Shown: positions 8,147 to 17,565, numbered from the stretch's first letter. The stretch is 64,000 bases of DNA from Actinoalloteichus fjordicus (GCF_001941625.1 NZ_CP016076.1:6618001-6682000), one strand, 5' to 3'. Numbers and translations: made by a program. The notes: a model not told the origin generated them from the sequence alone.

Positions 8147-9958
8147 GTGACCGAGTTCAGTGTCCCTCCCTTGGTAACGACGCAGCCGGGAGGCGGACTG
8201 GCCGACATGGTCTACGTCAACGCCGCCGAGGCTCCGACACAGGTGGTGTTCGGGCGTAAGCAGAGCGACGGCACCTGGGCAGACGTCACCACCAGCCAGT
8301 TCCGCGACGAGGTCACCGCGACGGCCAAGGGCCTGATCGCCTCGGGCATCAAGTCAGGCGACCGCGTCGCGCTGCTGGCCAGGACCCGCTACGAGTGGAC
8401 GCTGCTCGACTACGCGATCTGGGCGGCGGGGGCGATCACCGTGCCCGTGTACGCGACGTCCGCGCGCGATCAGATCGCCTGGATTCTGGCCGACTCCGGC
8501 GCGGTCGCCGCCGTGGTGGAGAACCAGGCGAACGCCGACGACGTCGAGGCCGCTCGGGCAGACGCCACCGCGTTGAAGACGGTGTGGCAGATCGAGTCAG
8601 GCGCGGTGGAGGCGATCGTCGAGGCGGGCCGCGAGATCGCCGACGACGAGGTGGAACAGCGCCGGTCGGCCGCCAAGGCGGACGACCCGGCCACGATCAT
8701 CTACACCTCCGGGACGACCGGACGGCCGAAGGGCTGTGTCCTGACCCACGCGAACTTCTACGCGGAGGTCGACAACGCGATCGCCCGCCTGCCGCAGCTC
8801 TTCGTGAACCAGTCCCCGGAAGGACCGGTGCCCTCCACCCTGCTGTTCCTGCCCGTCGCACACGTGTTCGGCCGCATGGTGCAGGTCGCCGTCGTGCGGG
8901 CACGGGTGCACACCGCGCACGCCCCCGACATCACCGAGCTGACCTCGGATTTGCAGACCTTCAGACCCTCCTTCATCCTCTCGGTTCCTCACGTCTTCGA
9001 GCGCGTGTTCAACCGCGCAAGCCAGAAGGCACGGTCCGAGGGCAAGGGCCGGATCTTCGACCTGGCCGCGAAGACCGCCATCGCCTACAGCAAGGCGTTG
9101 GACGCGGGCAGGCCGAACCTCCTGCTCAAGGCCAGGCACCTGCTGTTCGACAAGCTCGTGTTCAGCAAGCTGCGGGCGGTGCTCGGCGGCCGGGTGCGTT
9201 ACGCCATCTCCGGCGGAGCCCCGCTCGGCGAACGCCTCAGCCATTTCTACCGTGGGATCGGCCTGCTCGTCTTCGAGGGCTACGGCCTCACCGAGACGAC
9301 GGCGGCCGCCGCGGTGAACTCGCCGGAGAAGATCAAGCTCGGCACGGTCGGCCAGCCGCTGCCCGGCAACGCGATCCGCATCGCGGAGGACGGCGAGATC
9401 CTGATCAAGGGCGGAGTCGTCTTCCCGCAGTACTGGAACAACCCGACGGCCTCCGCCGAGGCGTTCAGCGACGGCTGGTTCGCCACCGGCGACCTCGGCG
9501 AGCTGGACTCCGAGGGCTACCTGCGCATCACCGGCCGGAAGAAGGAGATCCTGGTGACCGCGGGCGGCAAGAACGTCGCCCCGGCAGGCATCGAGGACGT
9601 CATCCGGGCACACCCGCTGGTCAGCCAGGCTCTGGTCGTCGGGGACGGCAAGCCGTTCATCGCCGCGCTGATCACCGTCGACGCGGAGTCACTTCCGCAG
9701 TGGAAGTCGGAGAACGACAAGCCCGCCGATGCCACGGTCGCCGACCTGGCGGACGACGTCGATCTGATCGCCGCCGTGCAAGAGGCCGTCGACGCGGGCA
9801 ACGAGCGGGTCTCCCGGGCCGAGTCGGTACGCAAGTTCCGCATCCTGCACACGGACTTCACCATTGCCGACGGACACATCACCCCCTCGCTCAAGCTGCG
9901 GCGGGCCGCGATCGCGAAGGACTACGCGGCCGAGATCGCCGATCTGTACCGAAAGTGA
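8147..9958 (+). CDS. Long-chain fatty-acid-CoA ligase (FadD15-like)
   Basis: Activates a fatty acid to acyl-AMP and then acyl-CoA; cytosolic, in lipid breakdown or remodelling. The 603-residue protein has the AMP-binding P-loop YTSGTTGRPKG at about 185-196, the motif YGLTET at about 382-387, the ATP-binding aspartate in FATGDLGELDSEGYL, and the hinge and C-terminal motif GRKKEILVTAGGKNVAP. Length and the split into two mid regions fit the FadD15/long-chain acyl-CoA synthetase group. Start GTG at 8147 has AAGGAG 5 nt upstream. A strong hairpin follows the stop. It stands alone, so the fatty-acid substrate is unknown. Confidence 0.93.
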   Translation: MTEFSVPPLVTTQPGGGLADMVYVNAAEAPTQVVFGRKQSDGTWADVTTSQFRDEVTATAKGLIASGIKSGDRVALLARTRYEWTLLDYAIWAAGAITVPVYATSARDQIAWILADSGAVAAVVENQANADDVEAARADATALKTVWQIESGAVEAIVEAGREIADDEVEQRRSAAKADDPATIIYTSGTTGRPKGCVLTHANFYAEVDNAIARLPQLFVNQSPEGPVPSTLLFLPVAHVFGRMVQVAVVRARVHTAHAPDITELTSDLQTFRPSFILSVPHVFERVFNRASQKARSEGKGRIFDLAAKTAIAYSKALDAGRPNLLLKARHLLFDKLVFSKLRAVLGGRVRYAISGGAPLGERLSHFYRGIGLLVFEGYGLTETTAAAAVNSPEKIKLGTVGQPLPGNAIRIAEDGEILIKGGVVFPQYWNNPTASAEAFSDGWFATGDLGELDSEGYLRITGRKKEILVTAGGKNVAPAGIEDVIRAHPLVSQALVVGDGKPFIAALITVDAESLPQWKSENDKPADATVADLADDVDLIAAVQEAVDAGNERVSRAESVRKFRILHTDFTIADGHITPSLKLRRAAIAKDYAAEIADLYRK

Positions 9959-9979
9959 TGGGGACCACAGGGCGCTGAG

Positions 9980-10020
9980 CGTCGTCGAGTGGAGGCTCGG
10001 TAATCTTCCACTCGACGACG
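9980..10020 (+). terminator. 14-bp perfect inverted repeat between fadD and methyltransferase
   Basis: Arms CGTCGTCGAGTGGA (9980-9993) and its exact complement (10007-10020) with a 13-nt loop. It lies 22 nt after the fadD stop and 19 nt before the next start codon. It may end fadD transcription, act as an operator for the next gene, or form the leader hairpin. Confidence 0.6.
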
Positions 10021-10039
10021 GCACGGCACGAGGTGGTTC

Positions 10040-10843
10040 ATGACCCGGCAGACGAGAACTCCGTTTCCGGTGACGCTGGAGATGCCCAACGCCGCCCGGG
10101 TGTATGACTTCTACCTGGGCGGCAGCCGAAACTTCGCCGCCGACCGGGAGTTCGCTCGCCATGCGATCCGGGTGATGCCCGAGATTCGAGATCTGTGCAT
10201 CTACAACCGTCTGCTCGGCCGCAGTCTCGTGCATCACTTCATCGCAGGCGGAATCCGACAGTTCCTCGACATCGGCTCCGGTATTCCGACCGTCGGCAAC
10301 ACCCACGAGGTGGCCCAGCGGCTCGTCGACGACAGTCGAGTCGTCTACGTCGACAATGAGCCGCTCACCGTCGGGCAGAGCAGGCTTCTGCTGGCGGGCA
10401 ACGACCGCACGATGATCGTCGAAGCGGACGTCCGCGATCCGGAGCTCATCCTCGACGCGGCCGCCGCGAGCGGTTTACTGGACCTGAGTCGCCCGGTGGC
10501 GCTGCTGATGACGGCCCTGTTGCACTTCATCCCCGCCGCCGACCGCCCGACCGGTTTCCTGTCCCGGTATCACGACGCGCTGGCTCCCGGCAGCGTCTTC
10601 GCGTACACCCATCTCACCGCCGACCATCGGCCGGACGAGATGGGTCGATTCGCGAAGCTCTATCACGACACGCCGACTCCGGTGGTGATCAGAACGCGGG
10701 CGGAGATCGAGGCGCTGTTGAGCGGATTCACTCCCGTGGGCGGTGCGAGCGACGGCATGTCCTGGGTACACGACCAGGACGAGATCACCGGTCTGGAGCA
10801 TGTCGCGGCGTTGGGTTATCTGGTAGTCGGCATCAAGGGCTGA
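10040..10843 (+). CDS. DUF574 / Methyltransf_19 SAM-dependent methyltransferase
   Basis: A 267-residue SAM-binding protein of the family common in filamentous actinomycetes. The signature PNAARVYDFYLGGSRNFAADR occupies about residues 15-37. Motif I FLDIGSGIPTVGNTHEVAQ follows at about 75-93, then the acidic post-strand VVYVDNEPLT and the later loop HFIPAADRPTGFLSRYHDAL. Length is normal for the family. Substrates of these proteins are mostly unknown. The start is taken at the ATG at 10040, with GAGG about 8 nt upstream, just after the inverted repeat. Confidence 0.93.
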   Translation: MTRQTRTPFPVTLEMPNAARVYDFYLGGSRNFAADREFARHAIRVMPEIRDLCIYNRLLGRSLVHHFIAGGIRQFLDIGSGIPTVGNTHEVAQRLVDDSRVVYVDNEPLTVGQSRLLLAGNDRTMIVEADVRDPELILDAAAASGLLDLSRPVALLMTALLHFIPAADRPTGFLSRYHDALAPGSVFAYTHLTADHRPDEMGRFAKLYHDTPTPVVIRTRAEIEALLSGFTPVGGASDGMSWVHDQDEITGLEHVAALGYLVVGIKG

Positions 10844-10970
10844 ACCCGGGCCCGAAAAATCGGTACAGTTTCCATGAAGCGCACTGACTGTAACGCCCCG
10901 GTCGCACAACCCGGTCTTATTGCTGTAAGAATCAACTGGCAGACCGAGGAAGCGCACTGCGAGGCTTACC

Positions 10971-13307
10971 GTGACCCAGCAGCTGAATTGGTTACCTCAT
11001 GGACTCAGGCGAGCACCCGGTGCCGACGGGGGCAGCGATGTCATCGGCGGCGAGGGCGAGGGCGCACCGAGGGCAGGAGGTCCACCCCCAGCCGACGGCG
11101 GCGCCGCGAACGGAGCCGTCCGGGTGACCGACGAGCTGAGCACCTCCCTCGTTCACGAGACCAGGTCGGTCGATCGGCGGAGCCCGGCGCTGGCGGAGTT
11201 CGCCCACGACTGGGCGGCCTCGGTATTCCGGACCAGCTACGTCGCGATGACCCGTCAGGACACCGAGGACCTGCTGTCGCGCTTCGCCCACCGACTGCAG
11301 GCCGCCCTGCGGCGGGAGCCCTTCACCCCGGAGGAGGGCAGGCGGATCGGCACCGCGCTGATCGACGCCCACTTCACCGACTCGACGACCCTGGAGAACA
11401 CGCTCCGCGTATTGGGCACCCGGCTGCGGCCCTGCCTGAGCCCGCCCCCGCACCTCGGCGAGCGCGAGGTGGGGGCGCGGCTGACCGCGCTGATCAGCGC
11501 TCTGGCCGCCGGGTATGCCGCCGCCCTCCAGGATCACGTCCTGCGGCAGCAGGAGGACCTCAAGGTCTCGATGATGCTGGAACGCCAGCGGAGCGACGCC
11601 ATGCTTCAGGAGAGCGACGCACGCTTCCGGACCGCCGTCGAAGGGTGCGCGACCGGGGTGGCGACGCTCGACATCACGGGGCGGGTCCAGACGGCCAACT
11701 CCGCGTTGGAGGAGTTGTTCGGCACCCGCGCGTCGGAGCTGATCGGACACGACATCCACGCCCTGATCCACCCGGAGGATCTGCCCGGTGCAGGCGAGCA
11801 CCTGGCCGCGCTGAGCACCGGACTGTGCGACAAGTTCCGCTCGGCACTGCGGTTCCTGATCGACGGCGAACAGCCGGTGTGGACTCGGGTCACCGGCTCG
11901 TTGATCAGGGACAAGCAAGGGCGGCCAGACCAGCTCGTGCTGTTCATCGAGGACTGCACCCAGTCGTTTCTCAATCAGGAGATGATCCGCAGGCAGCTCA
12001 TGGTGGACCCGTTGACCGGACTGGCCAACCGATCGGTCCTGGTCTCGCAGATGGAGACCATCCTGGGATCACTGCTGCCCGACGGACGACTGGCACTGTG
12101 CTACTTCGGGCTCGACGGCTTCCGGCTGATCAACGACGGACTCGGTTACGACGTCGGCGACGAGGTGCTCCGCAAGGTGGCGGGTCGGCTTGCCGCCGGG
12201 GTGGGAACGACCGACGAGCTGGTGGCCAGGATCAGCGCCGACGAATTCGTGGTGCTGATCCCGAACACTCGCGGAACGGCCCCGGTCATCGAACGCGTCG
12301 AGCACCTGCTCCGCAGTCTCACCGAGCCGATGCAGGTGTGCTCGCAGGACGTGTCGGTGTCGGTGAGCGTCGGCGTGGTGGAGCGCCCCGCCGCCGAGGT
12401 GAGTCCCCTGGAGCTGATCCGGGCGGGCGATCTGACGTTGCGGACAGCCAAAGAGGAGGGCCGTGCGCAGTGGGCGCTCTATGACCCGGAGCGTGACCAG
12501 GCCGGACACCGCCGTTCCCGGCTCGCGGCCACGATGCCCGCCGCCCTGCGCGACAACGAGTTCTATCTCGACTATCAGCCGGTGGTGCGGCTGTGCGACG
12601 GGCGGCTGACGAGTGTGCGGGCCGTCGCCCGCTGGGATCACGTGGAGTTCGGCCTGTTGTCGCAGGAGGATTTCGTCGGGCTGGCATCCGACGCCGGGCA
12701 GGTGGTGGCCTACGGTCGCTGGCTCCTGCGGCAGGCCTGCGAGCAGGCGCAGCGCTGGCGCGAGAGCCTCGGCACCACGCCGACGGTGAGCATCACCCTG
12801 GTGGACCGGCAGGTTCGGGATCAGGACCTGGTGCGCGACGTGCGAACCATCCTGGCGGAAACCGGACTGCCTGCGGCGAGTCTCCGGCTGGAGGTGCCCG
12901 CCGGAGCCGCCTTCGCGGACACCGGAGAGCCGCTGGACACCTGGTCGATCCTGGCGGAGCTGGGCGTCCGCCTCACCGTCGGCGGGCTCGGCACAATGGG
13001 ACGGATGCTCTCCCGGCTGCGGCTGCTGCCCGTCGAGGCGGTCCTGGTGTCCGGCGGGCCCGCGCGCGATCCCCATGCGGGGTCCGACGCGGTAGACCAG
13101 TTCGCCCTCCGCAGCATGGTCGCGATGTTCCGCAGGCTGGGTCCGGCCGTCATCGCCAGCGACGTCGACGACGCTGCGCAGGCACGCAGGTTGCGGACGA
13201 TGGGCTGCGAGCTGGGTTACGGGGAGCTCTTCGGTCCGCCGTCAGACCCGGTGGACATCGAGGAGTTGGTCGTCTCGGGTTCGCTGGTGGCAGGCACGTG
13301 GCCGTAA
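10971..13307 (+). CDS. PAS-GGDEF-EAL protein with both catalytic domains degenerate
   Basis: A 778-residue cytosolic signalling protein with a helical N-terminal module (about 55-190), a PAS domain (about 215-325), a GGDEF domain (about 340-490) and an EAL domain (about 515-770). The order matches actinomycete c-di-GMP enzymes, but the key residues are gone. GGDEF reads SADEF, and EAL reads RAVARW. The later EAL motifs are also lost: the metal-binding Asn (SITLVD), the Glu of the ITES motif (LEVPAG) and the DDFG pair (VGGLGT). It probably neither makes nor breaks c-di-GMP and may sense or scaffold instead. The frame begins at GTG 10971. It is preceded by a non-coding leader of about 125 nt. 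Confidence 0.92.
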   Translation: MTQQLNWLPHGLRRAPGADGGSDVIGGEGEGAPRAGGPPPADGGAANGAVRVTDELSTSLVHETRSVDRRSPALAEFAHDWAASVFRTSYVAMTRQDTEDLLSRFAHRLQAALRREPFTPEEGRRIGTALIDAHFTDSTTLENTLRVLGTRLRPCLSPPPHLGEREVGARLTALISALAAGYAAALQDHVLRQQEDLKVSMMLERQRSDAMLQESDARFRTAVEGCATGVATLDITGRVQTANSALEELFGTRASELIGHDIHALIHPEDLPGAGEHLAALSTGLCDKFRSALRFLIDGEQPVWTRVTGSLIRDKQGRPDQLVLFIEDCTQSFLNQEMIRRQLMVDPLTGLANRSVLVSQMETILGSLLPDGRLALCYFGLDGFRLINDGLGYDVGDEVLRKVAGRLAAGVGTTDELVARISADEFVVLIPNTRGTAPVIERVEHLLRSLTEPMQVCSQDVSVSVSVGVVERPAAEVSPLELIRAGDLTLRTAKEEGRAQWALYDPERDQAGHRRSRLAATMPAALRDNEFYLDYQPVVRLCDGRLTSVRAVARWDHVEFGLLSQEDFVGLASDAGQVVAYGRWLLRQACEQAQRWRESLGTTPTVSITLVDRQVRDQDLVRDVRTILAETGLPAASLRLEVPAGAAFADTGEPLDTWSILAELGVRLTVGGLGTMGRMLSRLRLLPVEAVLVSGGPARDPHAGSDAVDQFALRSMVAMFRRLGPAVIASDVDDAAQARRLRTMGCELGYGELFGPPSDPVDIEELVVSGSLVAGTWP

Positions 13308-13646
13308 GCGCGGGTCGGCGGCTCCGGGTCGTCCACGACGTGGGGAACCGGCCGGTGCACGCGATGATCGACGCCCTCAGCTCGGCAGCCCGCGCCGATC
13401 AGCACCCGTCATGAGACCTGATCGCGAGTTCGACGGCGCCGTGACCTGTTGCGTCGAGCCGGGTCGCCCCGAGCCCGCGCCGCTGCGGTCCCGTCCGCCC
13501 GTGCCCAGCCGCCTCGCCGCGCCACCTGCCGCCGGCACGCCTGCCTGCCGCCGAGCCGGATCCGAGGCCGCGACGACCCGGTGACAGCTCTGCGCCGTGG
13601 CCTGCCGCCCGGTCTTCTCCCTCGCTCGCCATCGCGTCCCGCCGGC
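13308..13646. other. Intergenic region, nothing recognised
   Basis: About 340 nt of GC-rich DNA between two genes on the same strand. No plausible gene or strong hairpin; only a leaderless promoter at its right end. Confidence 0.5.
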
Positions 13647-13652
13647 TAGACT
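13647..13652 (+). promoter_or_regulatory. -10 box for leaderless PPOX gene
   Basis: TAGACT, 6 nt before the ATG at 13659 and with no ribosome site between, as in leaderless actinobacterial transcripts. Confidence 0.55.
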
Positions 13653-13658
13653 CGCCCC

Positions 13659-14123
13659 ATGCCTCGTCAGATCGCCACCACGGACATCGTCGAACTGCCG
13701 CAGCTGCTGGAATTCCTCCGCGCCCGCCATCAGGGCCTGCTCATCACCAGCCGTTCGGACGGTCGTCCCCAGGCGTCGCCGGTGACCTACGGCGTCGACG
13801 AGGCGGGGCGGATCGTCGTCTCCACCTACCCGCAGCGAGCCAAATCCCGCAATCTGCGGCGATCGGCCGCCGCGAGCCTGGTGGCGCTGTCGCAGGACTT
13901 CAACGGGCCGTGGGTTCAGGTGGACGGCACCGCAGAGGTCCTCGACATCCCGGAGTCGGTGGAGCCGCTCGTCGAGTACTTCCGATCCGTCGCGGGCGAG
14001 CATCCGGACTGGGCGGAATACCGACAGGCCATGGTCGATCAGGGCAAGTCGCTGGTCCGCATCACGCCGCAGCGCTGGGGGCCGGTCGCCACCGGCGGGT
14101 TCCCGCCGGAGCTGGCGGACTGA
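13659..14123 (+). CDS. PPOX-class F420-dependent oxidoreductase
   Basis: A 154-residue split-barrel flavoprotein, cytosolic, of the F420/FMN-dependent oxidoreductase families. The conserved patterns are RHQGLLITSRSDGRPQASPV at about 22-41, YGVDEAGRIVVST with the loop QRAKSRNLRRSAAASL, and WVQVDGTAEVLDIP. These place it with the actinobacterial TIGR03618-like proteins. It is only distantly similar to the other PPOX protein at 4423. Substrate unknown. It appears leaderless, with TAGACT 6 nt upstream, and a short hairpin follows (14152-14170). Confidence 0.88.
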   Translation: MPRQIATTDIVELPQLLEFLRARHQGLLITSRSDGRPQASPVTYGVDEAGRIVVSTYPQRAKSRNLRRSAAASLVALSQDFNGPWVQVDGTAEVLDIPESVEPLVEYFRSVAGEHPDWAEYRQAMVDQGKSLVRITPQRWGPVATGGFPPELAD

Positions 14124-14472
14124 CCGAACCGACGGACGGGCGGCGAGGACGGGCGGACGCCGCGTCCGCCGCCTGGGCGCCTTCGCTGCCGGGCTGCGGC
14201 TCGATCGGTTGCTGCGCGCTGCTTTCCCCCCGCCCGGCCGGTCGCCGTCGGACGCCGCACCGCCGCCGAGAACAGCGACGATCGACTCGTTCCGCCGCGC
14301 GCAAGCCGGCCGTCCGTCACCGCTCGCGCTGCGCGATCCCTACTCGTTCCGGATGATCGGTCGGTGGCCGAGACAACCTCGGCCGGGTCTGTCCCGTCTT
14401 CTGGGCAGGCGCCGATCAATGCACTCCGACGAATCGCCGCCGCAGCGACGCGGTGGCCAGGAGGTGATCCCG
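14124..14472. other. Intergenic region before lipoprotein gene
   Basis: About 350 nt. It holds the small hairpin at 14152-14170 and, at its end, the AGGAGG ribosome site of the lipoprotein gene. The lipoprotein frame is open upstream to 14209, but that stretch has no ribosome site and no plausible protein content. Confidence 0.5.
14152..14170 (+). terminator. Short hairpin after PPOX gene
   Basis: GGCGGACG and CGTCCGCC around a 3-nt loop, about 30 nt past the PPOX stop. A possible terminator without a U-run. Confidence 0.4.
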
Positions 14473-15147
14473 TTGGCTTTCACGAGCAGGACGCTGTGGC
14501 TGTCCGCGCTGACCTGTGCCGCACTGTTCGGCGTCGCAGGATGCGGCCAGGAGTCGACCCAGAATCAGGGCGAGGACGACTCGATGGCTGCGACGGAGAC
14601 GACAGACGCCGCGCCGACCACCGAGCCGTCCGAGACGAGCCAGGCCGAGACGAGTCCCCCGTCCGAGTCCGCCCCGGCGACCGGTGGGGATGTCGAGAGG
14701 CCGGAGTCCTCACGGGCGGCCGACGAGCCGGATCGTTGTCACGCAGGCGGTCTCAGCGGCTCCTTGGAGTCCTTGGACTCGGCGGCGGGCAACCGCTACG
14801 CGAACCTGATCCTGACCAATGACGGCGATGAACCATGCGCGATCTACGGATACGGCGGTCTCGAACTCGTCGACACGGACGGGACTGCGCTGCCGACGCA
14901 GCTCGAACGGGTCGCCGACCCTGCCCCGACGCTCGTCGAGCTGGCGCCGGGGGAACACGCGACCAAGCTGCTGCACTGGGGCGTGGTTCCCGGCGAGGAG
15001 GAGGAGCCCGAGGGTGACTGCGGGACGGAGCCGACCAGCATCCGGGTGATCCCGCCCGATGAGACCGACTCGCTGAACGTGGACTGGGAGCTCGGTCCGG
15101 TGTGTCAGGACGGCCGGATCGACGGCAGCGTCTACGTGTCGAGCTGA
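14473..15147 (+). CDS. DUF4232-type secreted lipoprotein
   Basis: A lipid-anchored extracytoplasmic protein of unknown role. The start is a TTG at 14473, chosen because AGGAGG lies 8 nt upstream and because it opens a complete lipoprotein signal: charged AFTSR, hydrophobic core, and lipobox VAGC with the modified Cys at residue 24. After a Ser/Thr/Glu-rich linker (about 25-85), the C-terminal domain (about 90-220) has CHAGGLSGSLES, LTNDGDEPCAIYGYGGLEL and a late CGTEPTSIRV, resembling DUF4232. An ATG further upstream (14419) would place a hydrophilic stretch before the signal and is less likely. Final length is 224 residues. Confidence 0.85.
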   Translation: MAFTSRTLWLSALTCAALFGVAGCGQESTQNQGEDDSMAATETTDAAPTTEPSETSQAETSPPSESAPATGGDVERPESSRAADEPDRCHAGGLSGSLESLDSAAGNRYANLILTNDGDEPCAIYGYGGLELVDTDGTALPTQLERVADPAPTLVELAPGEHATKLLHWGVVPGEEEEPEGDCGTEPTSIRVIPPDETDSLNVDWELGPVCQDGRIDGSVYVSS

Positions 15148-15529
15148 GCGCACGCCGTGCGGGTCGGCTACCGGCCCGCACGGCGACCGCCGGTCACCGG
15201 TCTCGGCGAAGGCCGCGATTGCCGAGACCAGGCGCGGCGTCCGATCGCCAGGCGTCCGATCAAGCAGGCGCCCCGCTACGTCCCGGCGCCCGCCGCCGGT
15301 CGACGGCAGCGGGCGTGCGCGGGCCGAACGCGCTCCGCAGCAGGCAATCGAGGCGCGCCGGGAGCCGCCCCTGCCGGAACCCCCGCAGCGCGGCGTCTGC
15401 CTCGCTGCCCGAGCCGTCGCACGCCCGCCGAATCGAGCACGACGCCTGCGTCCCGACGTATCGTCGACGGCGCGATCCGACCGCCGAGGGCAGGGGGGCG
15501 GGCGCGACGGCGGGAACGAGGATGTGCTG
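15148..15529. other. Intergenic region, nothing recognised
   Basis: About 380 nt of very GC-rich DNA between two plus-strand genes. Only the ribosome site GAGGA for the next gene is seen. Confidence 0.5.
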
Positions 15530-16168
15530 ATGACGGAGCCGAACGGCGACACCGATTTCTGGGCGGACCGATTCTGGGCCGAGGACGAACTGCTGACCGC
15601 GCTGCGAGCCGACATCGCGGCCCGCGCGCCGAAGATCCAGATCCAGGCCGAGGCGGGCGCGGCGCTGACCACTCTGCTGATGGCCGCAGGCGCCCGGCGA
15701 GTGCTGGAGATCGGCACGCTGTTCGGCTACAGCGGCGTGTGGATCGGCCGGGCGCTGCCTGCGGACGGCACGCTGGACACCCTGGAGCTCTCCCCCGCGC
15801 ATGCCGAAGCCGCCCGAGAGTGGTTCGAACGGGCCGGGCTCGGCTCGAAGGTCACCGTGCACGTCGGCGCGGCCCTCGACACGCTGGGCACGCTCACCGG
15901 CCCGTACGACGCCGTGTTCATCGACGCGGACAAGACCGAGTACCCGGACTACCTCGATCGGTGCCTGCCGCTGCTGCGCCCCGGCGGCCTGCTGATCGCC
16001 GACAACCTGTTCCGTCGAGGGGCCGTGGCCGCCTCGACCGGCGAAGGGGTCGACGAGCGGGCGGCCGCCGTACGGGTCTTCGCGGAGCGGATCGCGGGCG
16101 ACCCCCGGCTCCAGTCCACAGTGCTGCCGCTGGGCGACGGACTCTCGGTGAGCGTCCTCCGGGGATGA
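15530..16168 (+). CDS. O-methyltransferase family 3
   Basis: A 212-residue SAM-dependent O-methyltransferase of the catechol/caffeoyl-CoA type. SAM motif I reads RVLEIGTLFGYSGVWIGRAL at about 52-71, followed by the acidic TLDTLELSPAHAEAAREW. The metal-site strand DAVFIDADKTEYPDYLDR and the later GGLLIADN are typical of the family. The ATG at 15530 follows GAGGA by 7 nt. It stands alone, with no pathway context. The natural acceptor is unknown and is likely a diphenolic or similar small molecule. Confidence 0.9.
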   Translation: MTEPNGDTDFWADRFWAEDELLTALRADIAARAPKIQIQAEAGAALTTLLMAAGARRVLEIGTLFGYSGVWIGRALPADGTLDTLELSPAHAEAAREWFERAGLGSKVTVHVGAALDTLGTLTGPYDAVFIDADKTEYPDYLDRCLPLLRPGGLLIADNLFRRGAVAASTGEGVDERAAAVRVFAERIAGDPRLQSTVLPLGDGLSVSVLRG

Positions 16169-16233
16169 CGCCTGGTCGAATGATCGGTCGCCGTCACCCA
16201 CGCAGCCGTCCGGTCGCCCCACGATTCTCTTGA

Positions 16234-16396
16234 GAACGGTTCTTCGATCCCTGGCTTTCGGAGTTGCGCGGGGCCGACGCGGCGATCTGCGGCGTTGTCG
16301 TCGGTCACCATGGCTCCGCCATGGCTCTCTCCTCCGCCTGGCAGCTCATTCACGCCGATCCCCGCTCACGACTCCAGAGGGACCGAAGACAGGCTC
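16234..16396 (+). mobile_element. MITE-like element, copy A
   Basis: A 163-bp copy of the dispersed family described at 18495, 20953, 35462 and 42774. The right end (GGGACCGAAGACAGGCTC) is well kept. The left end is diverged (GAACGGTTCTTCGATCCC). The core with GCGGCGATCTGCGGCG and GTCGGTCACCATGG is shared with the other copies. It carries no transposase. Confidence 0.8.
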
Positions 16397-16542
16397 TAAC
16401 AGCCCAGCTCGACGCACGATGCCACGTCGAATGATTACCGTCCATGATCGAAGTTCACCCGAAAGAGTGGGATCACACTGCGATTACCCCTTGGCCGGTG
16501 CGGTTCCGGTGGCCGGTAGTGGTGGGGGAGAATCCTGGTCCA

Positions 16543-17565
16543 ATGGGCGAGGACCGATTCGAACTGCTCATCACCGTGGTGGTCGGCGTCGAGGACGACC
16601 GGCGGGCTCGTGCGGCCTGCCAGGGCCTGCTGTCCCTGGTCGGCGGCCGGATCGTCGAGTCAGGAGACTGCTCGGCCGAGGAGCCGGGCTGCTGGTCGGT
16701 CACGATCCGCAGACCGGCGGACGTGACGGCGGGCGACGACGAGAGCGTCACCCTGAGCCGGGCGATCCGCCGGTTCCTGCGCCGACTCGGTCCCGAGTAC
16801 GGCACCAGTCGGGTCTCCTGCGAGCCGCCGACGGCCTGGACCGTCCTGGACGATCCCGAACTGCTCGGCGCCATCGTGCCCTCGGGCGAACGGCTGCTGG
16901 TGGAGGCGTGGTCCGATGACAGCGCGCTGCCCGACGTCGAGCCGGACCGTCCTGCGGACTCCGAGGCCGGGTTCGGCTTCCCCAGCGTCGACCAGGACGA
17001 GACGCCTGCGGTCGCATCGACGGTGCGGCTGCGCGTGGAGGTCCAGGCCGAGCGGCAGGCGGGCGCCCATTGGCAGGCCCGCGCCGTGGCGAGCAGGCTG
17101 GCGAGCAGGGCGACGATCCTGCGCACCGAGTCGGCCGACGGGCGGACTTTCGCGGTGACCATGGACCTCGGCAGCAGGCCGGGTCCGCCGGACGAGGTCG
17201 CCCGCGAGGCCGCGGCGACCCTGGGCAAGTCGGGCTGGTCCCGACTCCGCGTGGCCGGCGAGTCGACGATCACGGAGTGGGCGGCGGCCTCTCCCGGTCG
17301 CAACGGACTCCTCGGTCTGCGGCTCGCGGCACGACAGCTCACCGAGTCGGATGCCGACGACCTGGCGGACGCCGACGGCGTCGACGAACAGTCCGACGAC
17401 TTCTCGACGGCAGAGGGTGGTCGACGTCCGGCGGCGGAGTCGGCGGAGGCGACGCGGGGAGGCCGGGCGGGCTCGTCGACGCCGTCGAAGGCAGAGCTGC
17501 TGTCGGTCGAGCATCGACGGTCGCTGCCACGAGACGAACAGCGCTGGTCGTGGTGGTCGCAGTGA
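16543..17565 (+). CDS. Hypothetical protein with two related alpha/beta domains
   Basis: A 340-residue cytosolic protein that I do not recognise. It seems to hold two similar modules. One is at about residues 4-120 (RFELLITVVVGVEDDRRARAACQ...GGRIVESG). The other is at about 165-265 (VRLRVEVQAERQAGAHWQARAVAS...RATILRTESADG). Each begins with a strand, then a helix rich in Ala/Arg, then a second strand, like an ACT- or ferredoxin-like duplication; this is a visual impression only. The tail (about 275-340) is acidic then basic and looks disordered. The frame opens at 16444, but the ATG at 16543 starts where the folded part begins and follows GGGGGAG, so it is preferred. It lies just after MITE copy A. 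Confidence 0.75.
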   Translation: MGEDRFELLITVVVGVEDDRRARAACQGLLSLVGGRIVESGDCSAEEPGCWSVTIRRPADVTAGDDESVTLSRAIRRFLRRLGPEYGTSRVSCEPPTAWTVLDDPELLGAIVPSGERLLVEAWSDDSALPDVEPDRPADSEAGFGFPSVDQDETPAVASTVRLRVEVQAERQAGAHWQARAVASRLASRATILRTESADGRTFAVTMDLGSRPGPPDEVAREAAATLGKSGWSRLRVAGESTITEWAAASPGRNGLLGLRLAARQLTESDADDLADADGVDEQSDDFSTAEGGRRPAAESAEATRGGRAGSSTPSKAELLSVEHRRSLPRDEQRWSWWSQ

